In this document: positions 44,017-52,149 of the stretch, piece by piece
Layout of the letters: each line of letters opens with the position of its first letter
Numbering within the stretch: position 1 is the stretch's first letter
DNA from: CAKZQX01 sp034436755
Lineage (GTDB): Bacteria; Chloroflexota; Chloroflexia; Chloroflexales; Chloroflexaceae
Length of the DNA stretch: 64,000 bases
NCBI GenBank assembly: GCA_034436755.1
Contig: DAOTVB010000095.1
Location: 1-64,000, forward strand
Direction of reading: 5' to 3'
Notes under the pieces: generated by a model
The model's input: the letters and a program-made list of their open reading frames with translations, nothing else
Database searches by the model: none
What the model was told of the DNA's origin: nothing
Made by a program: the position numbers and the translations under genes

Positions 44017-44053
44017 GGTTCATCTTTTTAGTGTAACGGTTCATCCTTTTGTT
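44017..44053. repeat. Two-copy direct repeat
   Basis: GGTTCATCTTTTT and GGTTCATCCTTTT, 21 nt apart, in the gap between the response regulator and the small gene. It may be a binding site. A GACCGG/CCGGTC hairpin lies before it at about 43973-43995. Nothing else is seen in the gap to 44222. Confidence 0.35.
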
Positions 44054-44222
44054 GTAGGGCGTTCAGGGGCGCTCCCCAGGGGCTTCCAGGATTCCCCCGG
44101 TAGCTACCGTCCGGCGGTTATGCTATGCTCTACACAGGTCTGGTGAATTGCGCTTCTCAGCGACCTGCAGTGTTGTTGCTACGACAATGCACCCGAGAAG
44201 AGCGAGCAGAAGGAGTTGAGCG

Positions 44223-44441
44223 ATGACCACGTCGGAGCGTTACCAGAAGGCCCGCTACATTCAGGATATGCTGGCGCAGGAGTCCACCTATGGCTTTGGC
44301 CTGAACATGCAGCTTATCCTTGCCGAAATATCCGACGAAGATCTGGAAGTTATCGAGCGCGTTGCCCAGCGCTGCCAGGTATCCCGCCAAACGAGTTTCT
44401 ATCAGAGCAACTCCCGGCTGGTGCATTCGGGCATTGATTGA
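44223..44441 (+). CDS. Small protein of unknown function
   Basis: 72 residues, no recognised family and no membrane segment. It is charged and probably helical (Y-Q-K-A-R-Y-I-Q-D-M-L-A, L-A-E-I-S-D-E-D-L-E-V-I-E-R). AGAAGGAGTTGAGCG gives a strong ribosome binding site before ATG 44223, which supports a real gene. A family A repeat starts 16 nt after its stop codon. Confidence 0.6.
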   Translation: MTTSERYQKARYIQDMLAQESTYGFGLNMQLILAEISDEDLEVIERVAQRCQVSRQTSFYQSNSRLVHSGID

Positions 44442-44457
44442 TCTATTGATCTTATTG

Positions 44458-44675
44458 ACACGACTTACGCGATGTGTGTTCAAACTGGTCGTTTCACCCG
44501 ATGAAACCCCGATTCGCCTGCGGCAGCATGGTACATTTTGATCTTTTTTCACAAAAAATTTACACTTTGTGCAAATTTTTTGTGAAAAAAGCTGGTTTCT
44601 TCCGCCCTGCCGGAGACGAATCGGGCCGGTTGTCCCGGCAGACGCCTGGTTTGGAACCGACCGCGTAACTCCTGT
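44458..44675. repeat. MITE-like element, family A copy 4 (inverse orientation)
   Basis: About 218 bp. The hairpin 44543-44591 has two 23-nt arms with one mismatch around TTT; the arms differ from copies 1-3 on both sides. ATTCGCCTGCGGCAGCATGG is on the plus strand at about 44513-44532, as in copy 2. Confidence 0.82.
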
Positions 44676-44707
44676 TATTGATTGATCTAATGTTCGTAGC
44701 GAATGAC

Positions 44708-44732
44708 GCCCCCAATGACAATGGTTGGGGGC
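44708..44732. terminator. Hairpin between the small gene and the secreted-protein gene
   Basis: GCCCCCAA / TTGGGGGC with a 9-nt loop, followed by ATTTTG rightward. It can also end the leftward gene whose stop codon is 23 nt to the right. Confidence 0.75.
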
Positions 44733-44754
44733 ATTTTGCTACCACTCCTCACCT

Positions 44755-45429
44755 TCACCGGATAAGCAGGGGCAGCCAGACAAACTGCTCCGCCCGCTGG
44801 ATATTAGTCCGCGACTGCCAGCCATAGTTTGTCACCGATGATGTCACCTGGTACTGCCCGGTAAACTCCGCTGTCTCCAGATCCACCGTGACCGTGTGCG
44901 ACCAGTCCTCCCCCGCTGCCAGGATCACCTCCGTGCCGTCAATCGTGGTCGTCAGGGTGCCGCCGGCGCTGACCGCCTGCAGTGCCACCGGAGCGGCGCG
45001 CAGGTCTACCCCAAAATCGTCTGGTTCGCCCGTGGCAATATGCAGTGTGGTGGTGTAGGAGAGACTGTTCACTGGCTCCAGACCGCTGGCCGCCCCACAT
45101 CCGGCAGCGCCGGCGCGGTTGGTACCATTGCCGGCCAACCCCCAATCGGAGGCCGCAAGTTGGGGCAACTCCGTATCGGCAAAGGGGGTAAGCCGGCCCT
45201 GTGCTGCATCAAAATGATACCCTGGAAAGTCGATGCAGAGCATGGGAAGCTGACCAGTGCCCGTGATCGCCACCCAGAACTCAACAAAGAGATACTGGCC
45301 TGTGAGTGCCTGCGTGACGGGCGGGCTTGCCGTGGTTGCCGGTGCGGGGGTATGCAACTGCCGCGCATGGCCCGGCGCACTCACTGCCAGCGTCAGCAGG
45401 ATAACGAGCGTGCGAAGAATAACTCTCAT
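44755..45429 (-). CDS. Secreted protein of unknown function
   Basis: 224 residues. A cleavable signal peptide is predicted (about 1-22, V-I-L-L-T-L-A-V-S-A-P-G-H-A-R). The mature part is beta-rich with Thr/Gly and two well-spaced Cys (C-I-D-F, A-G-C-G) that may form a disulfide; the end (V-T-S-S-V-T-N-Y-G-W-Q-S-R) resembles Ig-like surface domains. I cannot assign a family. ATG 45429 has GGGAGAG upstream. Confidence 0.6.
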   Translation of the reverse strand: MRVILRTLVILLTLAVSAPGHARQLHTPAPATTASPPVTQALTGQYLFVEFWVAITGTGQLPMLCIDFPGYHFDAAQGRLTPFADTELPQLAASDWGLAGNGTNRAGAAGCGAASGLEPVNSLSYTTTLHIATGEPDDFGVDLRAAPVALQAVSAGGTLTTTIDGTEVILAAGEDWSHTVTVDLETAEFTGQYQVTSSVTNYGWQSRTNIQRAEQFVWLPLLIR

Positions 45430-45575
45430 TGTCACTCTCTCCCAAAGAAACTCGCCTGTTGCTGAATAGAGTATACTATGAATATATGAGCTTTTGAACA
45501 TATCTTCAATTGTTAGAATGTTTTACTTTTTTTTAAGATTTACTCATGGAAGTATCCAACACACCAGTGCGCATA

Positions 45576-46334
45576 TTACTCCCGACATTCGGCTTCACTG
45601 TGGAGTGCAATCACCGACACATTATCGGTGCCACCCGCAGCGTTAGCTGCCGCGACCAGGGAGTCGACTGCCTGTGCCGGGTTGTGCTGCGCCTGCAGCA
45701 GCAACTCCAGGATGGCGGTATCTTCAAGCATACTCCAGAGGCCGTCACTACAGAGCAGCAGCCAGTCTCCCGGCAGCAGCAGCACTTCCTGAAAGGAGGG
45801 CTGCACCGGATCGGGTTGGCCCACAACGCGGGTGACGATATAGCTATGGGGGTGGGTCGCCATCGCATCTATGGACAGGACGCCGGCAGCAACCATCCGC
45901 GCCACCAGCGTATCATCCTCCGTCAGGCGCAGCAACCTATGGTCACGGGCCAGATATGCACGCGTATCGCCTGCGTGACAGATATAGGCATACGGGGGAC
46001 GAACCAGGGCGGCAATCAGCGTGGTTGCCATATGGTGATGCTGCTGTGCTATCTGTGCCACACTCTGGAGCCGCGCATTGGCCGTCTCAATCGCATCCGT
46101 CATAATAGTTCGGATCGTTGTAACGGTCGGCGGCCAGCGGCTAACCTGCACTGCCTCGACCATGATCTGGCCGACGGTAACGGCTGCCAGACGACTGGCC
46201 AACTCACCCGCCTCGCGGCCTCCCAGACCGTCGGCAACAATATATGCGCCTGCCTCGGAATTGACCCACAGGTAATCTTCATTGTGTGGTCGAATGCGCC
46301 CGGTGTCAGTTTTGCCGGCAGTAGTGATGATCAT
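45576..46334 (-). CDS. PP2C-family Ser/Thr protein phosphatase
   Basis: 252 residues, all PP2C motifs present: T-G-R-I-R-P-H-N-E-D-Y near 9, V-A-D-G-L-G-G-R-E-A-G near 36, A-G-D-T-R-A-Y-L near 125, C-S-D-G-L-W near 195 and G-G-T-D-N-V-S-V near 233. The Asp residues bind two metal ions. The enzyme is soluble and likely reverses Ser/Thr kinase phosphorylation; no kinase gene is in the window. AGGAGT lies 10 nt before the ATG. Confidence 0.95.
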   Translation of the reverse strand: MIITTAGKTDTGRIRPHNEDYLWVNSEAGAYIVADGLGGREAGELASRLAAVTVGQIMVEAVQVSRWPPTVTTIRTIMTDAIETANARLQSVAQIAQQHHHMATTLIAALVRPPYAYICHAGDTRAYLARDHRLLRLTEDDTLVARMVAAGVLSIDAMATHPHSYIVTRVVGQPDPVQPSFQEVLLLPGDWLLLCSDGLWSMLEDTAILELLLQAQHNPAQAVDSLVAAANAAGGTDNVSVIALHSEAECRE

Positions 46335-46359
46335 CTCTGGTCTACTCCTGTTAGAACCG

Positions 46360-46375
46360 TTGTATATTTATACAA
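46360..46375 (-). promoter_or_regulatory. Palindrome TTGTATA-TT-TATACAA upstream of the phosphatase gene
   Basis: A perfect 7-2-7 inverted repeat 26 nt from the phosphatase start. It contains a -10-like TATAAA on the minus strand, so it may be both promoter and operator. The rest of the gap, to 46693, is AT-rich without a gene. Confidence 0.4.
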
Positions 46376-46693
46376 TATGCTTCTTATCAACATATACATA
46401 ATTGGTTCAGCCAGCGTTACAGTTTCTTTATTTCGCATATTTTTCATTAATTACCGTTACTTTCGAGATGTTAGAACGGTAAATTTCATGAACCCTTTTT
46501 ATTGAAACCTCTGGTGGTTGTAGATGACGTGTAATCAGGGAGACAAAGGCCTTCCATTTTAACGATATTTCTACAATTTAGCGCTATGCCTCCCAGATGG
46601 TGATTGCACCAGACGATAATGTGCCGAATAACATGGCGGTAAAGGAATCATCGTCTCGCCTATATAGGGCATAGTATACAGGCAATTTCTGAG

Positions 46694-46731
46694 AATATGT
46701 GCAATTTTTCAACAATATGTGCAATTTTTCA
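46694..46731 (+). promoter_or_regulatory. Tandem direct repeat upstream of the XRE regulator
   Basis: AATATGTGCAATTTTTCA occurs twice, 20 bp apart (46694-46711 and 46714-46731). A looser half-copy GGCAATTTCTGA lies at 46681. The 20-bp period (about two helical turns) fits an operator, possibly autoregulatory. Confidence 0.5.
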
Positions 46732-46758
46732 GAAATCGAAAGCTTTTAGAAAGGAGTC

Positions 46759-46770
46759 ATGAAACTTTAA
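46759..46770 (+). promoter_or_regulatory. Three-codon minigene (Met-Lys-Leu-stop) directly before the XRE gene
   Basis: AAGGAG is 3 nt before ATG-AAA-CTT-TAA, whose stop is separated by one base from the ATG of the regulator. The Shine-Dalgarno is about 16 nt from the regulator start, too far for normal use, so reinitiation after the minigene is plausible. Confidence 0.4.
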
Positions 46771-46771
46771 C

Positions 46772-47638
46772 ATGTCTGACTACAGCAAAGCAGCAGGGAA
46801 CATGATCCGGCAACTACGCCGACAGCGCAACCTCACTCTGGCCCGTGCCGCCGCCATCATGCGCACTTCTGCACCAGTACTCTCACGCAAAGAGCGCGGC
46901 CAGGATAACATCGAGCGCACGGATATCCGGCGGACAATTGAAGCCTTTCAGCTTACTCCCTGGGAGGCTTACGAACTCTGGCTGGCAGCCGGGTTTATTC
47001 CCGAGCCGACCCTGGAGCCACCGCGTACTTGCGATCTGCGCGAACTGGCCAAGGCATTCCTGCCGCACCTGCCCTGTCCAGCATTTATCATTGATGAAAT
47101 CTGGTATGTGTGGGCCTGGAACCAGGGTATTGAGGAAATCTGGCAGGTGTCCCAGGCAGACAGCGAGTATTTGCATGTACTCGATGATCTGTTCTCCGAG
47201 CGTGTGCGTGGATTGCTGGGGGAAGAGTGGGATCGGTATGTCACGCAGGCCATGCGCGTGTTCTACAACAAAACAATACGCAGCTCAAATGACCCGGCAT
47301 TTCAGCAGGTATTAGCCGACCTGGTTAAGCGGCATGGTGATGCATTTAAAGAAAAATGGAACACCATGCCGTGGGGTGAATATGCGGACGAGAATCTGCC
47401 GCCGATTGATGTGGGTGGTACAATTGTCACCCATAACAGCCCGCTCGGACCGATTGAGTATATCGTGATGCAGGCGCTCTTCCATTTTCCGCAGTCATAT
47501 GAGTTGGTGATGTATGTGCCGTTTGGCATGGCTAACCAGGCACGCTATCAGCAGTTTCGGGCAACGATGATGAGTCCCAATCAGCTCTACTTTTGGGATA
47601 AGTCGGATGGCACACAACAACGCTCCCTGGGATCATAA
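46772..47638 (+). CDS. XRE-family regulator with MmyB-like ligand-binding domain
   Basis: 288 residues. The helix-turn-helix (about 8-62) has L-R-R-Q-R-N-L-T-L-A-R-A-A-A-I-M and S-R-K-E-R-G-Q-D. The C-terminal ~180 residues resemble the MmyB/PAS-like domain of XRE regulators: P-A-F-I-I-D-E-I-W-Y-V-W-A-W-N near 105, then L-F-S-E-R-V-R and the I-V-T-H-N-S-P-L-G region near 215. Such proteins regulate on binding fatty acids or similar ligands. The target genes are unknown, although upstream direct repeats suggest self-control. Confidence 0.85.
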   Translation: MSDYSKAAGNMIRQLRRQRNLTLARAAAIMRTSAPVLSRKERGQDNIERTDIRRTIEAFQLTPWEAYELWLAAGFIPEPTLEPPRTCDLRELAKAFLPHLPCPAFIIDEIWYVWAWNQGIEEIWQVSQADSEYLHVLDDLFSERVRGLLGEEWDRYVTQAMRVFYNKTIRSSNDPAFQQVLADLVKRHGDAFKEKWNTMPWGEYADENLPPIDVGGTIVTHNSPLGPIEYIVMQALFHFPQSYELVMYVPFGMANQARYQQFRATMMSPNQLYFWDKSDGTQQRSLGS

Positions 47639-47738
47639 CAGCGGTTACAATCCCGGGGAGCATCATTACTATGGATTATTTACCCGGCCCCGTGTGGCAC
47701 AATTAGCCGGGTCGTTCGTCAGGCTACCCCTTTCTGAA

Positions 47739-47798
47739 GTGCGGAGGTGCAGCGTCTCATGGTCGCTGCCGGCGATAACCGACGCTACGCCTCCGCAC
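47739..47798. other. Hairpin after the XRE gene
   Basis: GTGCGGAGGTGCAGCGTC (47739-47756) pairs with GACGCTACGCCTCCGCAC (47781-47798) with a small internal mismatch. It may act as a terminator or mRNA 3' stabiliser; there is no T-run. The gap to 47895 shows no gene. Confidence 0.45.
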
Positions 47799-47895
47799 GG
47801 AGTGCGCCGATAACCTCTCCGGCAGCCCGCGCATGCGCAGGTACCATGTGAGGTTCGCTGCTCAGTGTGGATGTATTTTTAATTAGGAAGCGTTT

Positions 47896-48438
47896 ATGAC
47901 CTCTGCCCCCGGCCCAACCGTGACCGTTACCACAACCTACCTGCATCTGCCCTCCCGCGCGCATTTTTGTCCTGCCACCAGCGATACCCCTGACCGGCTG
48001 ATCCTGGCGGCGCGGGAGCCGCTGGTTGCCTTTGCTCGCTTTCTCTACGATGTTGTTGGGCGGAACTACTACTGGATCGACCGCCACGCCTGGTCCGATG
48101 CCGCCTGGCAGAACTATCTGTCCCACCCGGGGGTGACGCAACTGGTGCTCTACCTGCGCGGCACTCCGGCGGGCTATATCGAACTGAATGCCGCCGCCGA
48201 GGAACCCGGGACGGAAATTGCCTATTTTGGCATTATTCCGGTTTTCCATGGGCTTGGCCTGGGCAAACACCTGCTATCCTATGGTGTTCAGCATGCCTTT
48301 GACGATGGAGCAGAGCGGGTCTGGCTGCATACCTGCACGCTGGATGGTCCGCATGCCCGGGCCAACTACCAGGCGCGCGGCTTTATCCCCTACCGCACGA
48401 CGACGCATGAGCAGGTGCTGCCGGTGGGGATGGGGTAG
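47896..48438 (+). CDS. GNAT-family N-acetyltransferase
   Basis: 180 residues. Beta-4/alpha-3 carries the acetyl-CoA loop: I-A-Y-F-G-I-I-P-V-F-H-G-L-G-L-G-K-H-L-L (about 108-127), a form of the Q/R-x-x-G-x-G/A motif. V-W-L-H-T-C-T-L-D-G-P-H-A-R-A-N-Y-Q-A-R-G-F (near 150) is the typical motif B. The acceptor is unknown. AGGAAGCG precedes ATG 47896. Confidence 0.88.
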   Translation: MTSAPGPTVTVTTTYLHLPSRAHFCPATSDTPDRLILAAREPLVAFARFLYDVVGRNYYWIDRHAWSDAAWQNYLSHPGVTQLVLYLRGTPAGYIELNAAAEEPGTEIAYFGIIPVFHGLGLGKHLLSYGVQHAFDDGAERVWLHTCTLDGPHARANYQARGFIPYRTTTHEQVLPVGMG

Positions 48439-48523
48439 TCAGATAGCACAATCGACTGACAGAAGCCGGCATTAGTGGCTGGTGAACAGTTATTCATCTA
48501 CTCAAGTGAGCTTTTAACCAAAA

Positions 48524-48548
48524 ACCACTAGTGGTAGTGTATACTACC
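48524..48548. promoter_or_regulatory. Overlapping palindromes upstream of the WD40-GTPase gene
   Basis: ACCACTAGTGGT (48524-48535) is a perfect 12-bp palindrome; it overlaps GGTAGT-GTAT-ACTACC (48533-48548). Both lie about 165-185 bp upstream of the gene start, so they could be an operator pair. The rest of the gap has no gene. Confidence 0.4.
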
Positions 48549-48709
48549 ATAGTACCCTTTCTCCTCCAGATGGCTCAGACTGACACCGTGTATGCCATGC
48601 GCATTACATATGTTCGCATTGCAAAAAAAGCAGAAATCATTGCAAGATTGTGCGTAATACCATAGCGCTTGTCATAGGCTAGATAAACGTTTGACAGAAG
48701 GAGCCGCCA

Positions 48710-50335
48710 ATGTCACCGCAGCATTCTGAAGGTAATCCCGGGTTTAAACTCCGACATACTCTTCCGGGGCATGATGTTCCCATTGGACGCATCGCCTGGT
48801 CCCCGGATGGGCATCTGCTGGCTTCTTCGTCCTATGACCACACCATCCGGCTCTGGGATACCGCAACGGGGACATGTTATCGGAGACTGACGGGGCATTT
48901 GCGCTCTGTCAAAAGTATTGCCTGGTCGCCCGATGGCCGGATGCTGGCATCCGGCTCAGAAGATACGACCGTGCGCATCTGGAATGTGGAAACAGAGCAA
49001 CTCCATCAGACTCTCTCCAGACATTACGATGATGTTCGGGATGTGGCCTGGTCGCCGGATGGGCAATCGCTGGCTTCTGGCGGCGATGATCGGAATATTT
49101 TGCTCTGGCAGGTGGAAACGGGCACGCTCCAGCACATATTGACCGGGCATACCCAGGCGATTAACAGTCTTGCCTGGTCGCCCGATGGGCAACTATTGGC
49201 TTCTGGGGCGGATGATGCCGCCATCCGGATCTGGGATGGCACCCGGGAAGAGTCGCTGCGGTTACTTACCGGCCACACCGAAAAGGTGTTTTGTGTCGCC
49301 TGGTCCCCGGATGGACAACAATTGGCGTCGGCCTCCCTGGATAATACCATCCGGATCTGGAACCCCTGGACCGGTCGCCAGCGGTTTGTCCTGGAAGGTC
49401 ATACTGCCGATATTACCAGTGTCTCCTTTTCCGCCGATGGGCACTTCCTGGCCTCGAAGTCAATCGACCATACCGTCCGGATCTGGCGGTGCGGCACCTG
49501 GGACACCGTCTCCGTCCTGACAGAACCATCGTCGCGCTACTGGTTTGCCGGTCTGGACTTTCATCCCACCACCGCGCTGCTGGCAACCCTGGGGGAGGAT
49601 GGGCAAGTGATCCGCATCTGGGAAATTGATACCGGCATGCTGCTCGGCATGCAGCAGGGTCAGGCACTTCAGGTGAGCAGTGCGGCCGATAGCGCGGTTG
49701 CAACCACGATACCCTTACGATCCAGTCTCTATACCAATGCCAAGGTGGTATTGGTGGGCGACAGCGGGGTCGGCAAATCGGGCCTGGGACTGGTGCTGAC
49801 CGGCCGGCCATTTGTGCCAACCGAGTCGACCCATGGACGACGGGTCTGGACCCTTGAACATACCCGGGTTAATCTTGATGACCAGCGGCAGGAAACCCGC
49901 GAGATGTTACTGTGGGATCTGGCAGGACAACCGAGCTACCGACTGATCCATCAGTTACACCTGCAGGAAGTCGCTGTTGCGCTGGTGGTATTTGATGCCC
50001 GCAGTGAGACGGAGCCCTTCGCCGGGGTGAAACACTGGGATCGGGCGCTCCGCCAGGCGCAACGTGTGCGCGGTGATGCAGCCCTGCCATTGCAGAAGTT
50101 ACTGGTTGCAGCGCGGGCCGATCGGGGCGGCATTCCCGTCAGTCGGGAGCGGCTCGCGCACCTGGTCGCTGACCTGGATTTTGCGCAGTTCTTTGAAACG
50201 AGTGCGAAAGAAGGCTGGCAGATCGCGGAGTTAGGCACAGCGATTCGGGCAGCGATTGATTGGCAGGCGCTGCCACGGGTTAGTTCGAGGGTACGGTTGA
50301 TGCAGGATTGCAGGCGCTCCAGGCGCGCGATCTGA
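48710..50335 (+). CDS. WD40-repeat protein with a C-terminal Ras/Roc-like GTPase domain
   Basis: 541 residues. Seven WD40 repeats (about 18-315), each with the A-W-S-P-D-G-x-x-L-A-S and I-R-I-W pattern, form a propeller for protein binding. The GTPase domain follows (about 345-515): G1 G-D-S-G-V-G-K-S (near 350), G3 W-D-L-A-G-Q (near 402), G4-like A-R-A-D, and G5 E-T-S-A-K (near 496). This is the Roc-type arrangement seen in bacterial relatives of LRRK, with COR absent. The end (about 520-541) is encoded by sequence that overlaps the next gene in another frame. AAGGAG precedes ATG 48710. Cytoplasmic. Confidence 0.88.
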   Translation: MSPQHSEGNPGFKLRHTLPGHDVPIGRIAWSPDGHLLASSSYDHTIRLWDTATGTCYRRLTGHLRSVKSIAWSPDGRMLASGSEDTTVRIWNVETEQLHQTLSRHYDDVRDVAWSPDGQSLASGGDDRNILLWQVETGTLQHILTGHTQAINSLAWSPDGQLLASGADDAAIRIWDGTREESLRLLTGHTEKVFCVAWSPDGQQLASASLDNTIRIWNPWTGRQRFVLEGHTADITSVSFSADGHFLASKSIDHTVRIWRCGTWDTVSVLTEPSSRYWFAGLDFHPTTALLATLGEDGQVIRIWEIDTGMLLGMQQGQALQVSSAADSAVATTIPLRSSLYTNAKVVLVGDSGVGKSGLGLVLTGRPFVPTESTHGRRVWTLEHTRVNLDDQRQETREMLLWDLAGQPSYRLIHQLHLQEVAVALVVFDARSETEPFAGVKHWDRALRQAQRVRGDAALPLQKLLVAARADRGGIPVSRERLAHLVADLDFAQFFETSAKEGWQIAELGTAIRAAIDWQALPRVSSRVRLMQDCRRSRRAI

Positions 50336-51960
50336 ACCGGGCGCTGACGTTCTTTGCGAATGCGGGTGATCCGGCCACTGTTGCTGATGAGGTCCAGAAC
50401 CGGCGCGAGGATGAGGCCGACAACCTGCTGCAAATGGCGCGTACGGCCTATGCTCAGGCCGGGGCTACATATGATGATCTGAAGCGCGAGGTGCAGGCGC
50501 AATACCTCGATCCCGCCTGGATCATCGGGCGGGAATTCCATCGCGAGATGGTCCAGCGCTTCTTTGATCAGATCCCGACTGAGAAGTTGGATGGAGCCGC
50601 GCCGGGTGTGTATGCTCCGGTCGTCACGGCGGAGGCAGTGGATGGAGCTTCGCCGGGTGTATCTGCTCCGGTCGTTACGGAGGAGGAAGAAGAGGAACTG
50701 TCCGAAGCGGCGCTGGCTGCCGCATCCGGGGGAATTGGTGAAAGGCGTGCGCTGTTGATGCTCGGTGGCGTTGTGCTGCTGCTCTTCCTGTTTGGTGGCG
50801 GGGTCTGGGCATTCGGGCTGGGACCGGGCTCCCCGCCGGCACCAGCACAAACGGCTTCGCCTACCGCGACCTCCCAGGCGACCGACATCATATCCGCGTC
50901 GATCACAAATACTGCGGCGGCGGCGGGGAGCATTCCCGGCGAAGCAGTCACCCCTTCCCCGGCAGTAACCGCCAGCGCCACGCCGACGCCAACCGCCGCG
51001 CCTGAAATTATCGGTGTCATCAGCGTTGATCCAACCACAGTATTTACCGATACCTTGCCAATTACATTCACCGTACGCGGGTCAAATCTGAATCAAATAC
51101 AAAATGCGCAACTGGTGGCCGATAACCGCCCGGCTATTCAGCTAAACGTAGCGTCTGGCGCGCCCAGCGAGGCGACTTTAACCCTCAACGAACTACCGGA
51201 GGCGTTGAATGGGGAGGTGCCTTACGAACTGCAAATCAATGGGGATAACTACCGCGAAGTTGCGTTGCGCGATTATATCGAGATCAAAGAAGTTAAGGGG
51301 GTAAAAATTGAATACCGCTACACCGGGCGAGTAGCCGAAGACGAAACCGGCCCTTTCACCGCCATGCGTAAGGTACGCGATGTTGACAGTGAAAGAATAG
51401 GTGTGTTGCGCAATGGTGATCTGGTGGATATCCTGCGTGACGAAGGGGATGGCTGGTACCAGGTACGGATTCGGGAGAGCAGCGACCCGGATGAGATTGG
51501 CAAGGTCGGCTGGATCGAGCGCTGGCTGGTGGATGATAATGACGAAGTACCCACTCCAGCACCGCCACCGCCAACATCGCCTCCAGTTCCAACTCCTGTT
51601 CCGCGATCAAATCCAACTCCTATCCCACAGCCGCAAGTACGTTTCTTTGACGCTGCTCCTGTCGTCAGCTACGCCGGGTCGGGCGAGAGCGGACGGTTTG
51701 AGTCCTGTGTGACCGGCAGTGTGACCGGCAGTGAAGGCCCGATTGTCGGGGCGGTCGTGAATGTCAATAATGGTGAAAACTTTTTCGATGCAACGACCGG
51801 TGGCGGTGGAAACTTCCGCGTCTGTGGTCTGGGGGCATCTAACTGGACGGCGGTGCTCTACTTTGTTCCCGGTACACCAATCGGTAATCAACCCGCTGTT
51901 GCTGTCTATGTCAACGGCCTGCCGGCGCAGCATACCGTCGTAAGCTTTACCCAGCGCTAA
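50308..51960 (+). CDS. Transmembrane protein with extracellular Ig-like, SH3 and carboxypeptidase-regulatory-like domains
   Basis: 550 residues if read from TTG 50308. Residues 1-95 are helical and cytoplasmic (R-E-D-E-A-D-N-L-L-Q-M-A-R-T-A-Y-A-Q-A-G). A Pro/Ala/Glu stretch leads to one membrane segment (about 150-172), a Thr/Pro/Ala linker, an Ig/IPT-like domain (about 232-335), a bacterial SH3 domain (about 338-410, with D-G-W-Y-Q-V-R-I and V-G-W-I), a Pro-rich linker and a C-terminal Cna_B/carboxypeptidase-regulatory-like fold. The frame begins only after a TAG at 50281 and overlaps the GTPase gene by 28 nt, so translation starts at TTG, at an in-frame ATG near 50434, or by a frameshift. 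The two genes probably form one pathway. Confidence 0.7.
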   Translation: MQALQARDLNRALTFFANAGDPATVADEVQNRREDEADNLLQMARTAYAQAGATYDDLKREVQAQYLDPAWIIGREFHREMVQRFFDQIPTEKLDGAAPGVYAPVVTAEAVDGASPGVSAPVVTEEEEEELSEAALAAASGGIGERRALLMLGGVVLLLFLFGGGVWAFGLGPGSPPAPAQTASPTATSQATDIISASITNTAAAAGSIPGEAVTPSPAVTASATPTPTAAPEIIGVISVDPTTVFTDTLPITFTVRGSNLNQIQNAQLVADNRPAIQLNVASGAPSEATLTLNELPEALNGEVPYELQINGDNYREVALRDYIEIKEVKGVKIEYRYTGRVAEDETGPFTAMRKVRDVDSERIGVLRNGDLVDILRDEGDGWYQVRIRESSDPDEIGKVGWIERWLVDDNDEVPTPAPPPPTSPPVPTPVPRSNPTPIPQPQVRFFDAAPVVSYAGSGESGRFESCVTGSVTGSEGPIVGAVVNVNNGENFFDATTGGGGNFRVCGLGASNWTAVLYFVPGTPIGNQPAVAVYVNGLPAQHTVVSFTQR

Positions 51961-51985
51961 TCACTGCCGGCAACGCGCATCCAGT

Positions 51986-52014
51986 CCCACCGGGGAAATA
52001 ACTGCCCCGGTGGG
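51986..52014 (+). terminator. Rho-independent terminator of the GTPase operon
   Basis: CCCACCGGGG / CCCCGGTGGG with a 9-nt loop, then GCTCTGTTTTG, 26 nt after the stop codon. Confidence 0.85.
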
Positions 52015-52149
52015 GCTCTGTTTTGTCCACCCCATCCTCCGTACGCCGTACCTGGTATAATTAATCAGGGCGCGATATCGCGCCATACGCTGTACCCGCG
52101 CGGACGACGTTATTCGATCCCGCAACTGCAAACCTTGAAAGCCCATGCT

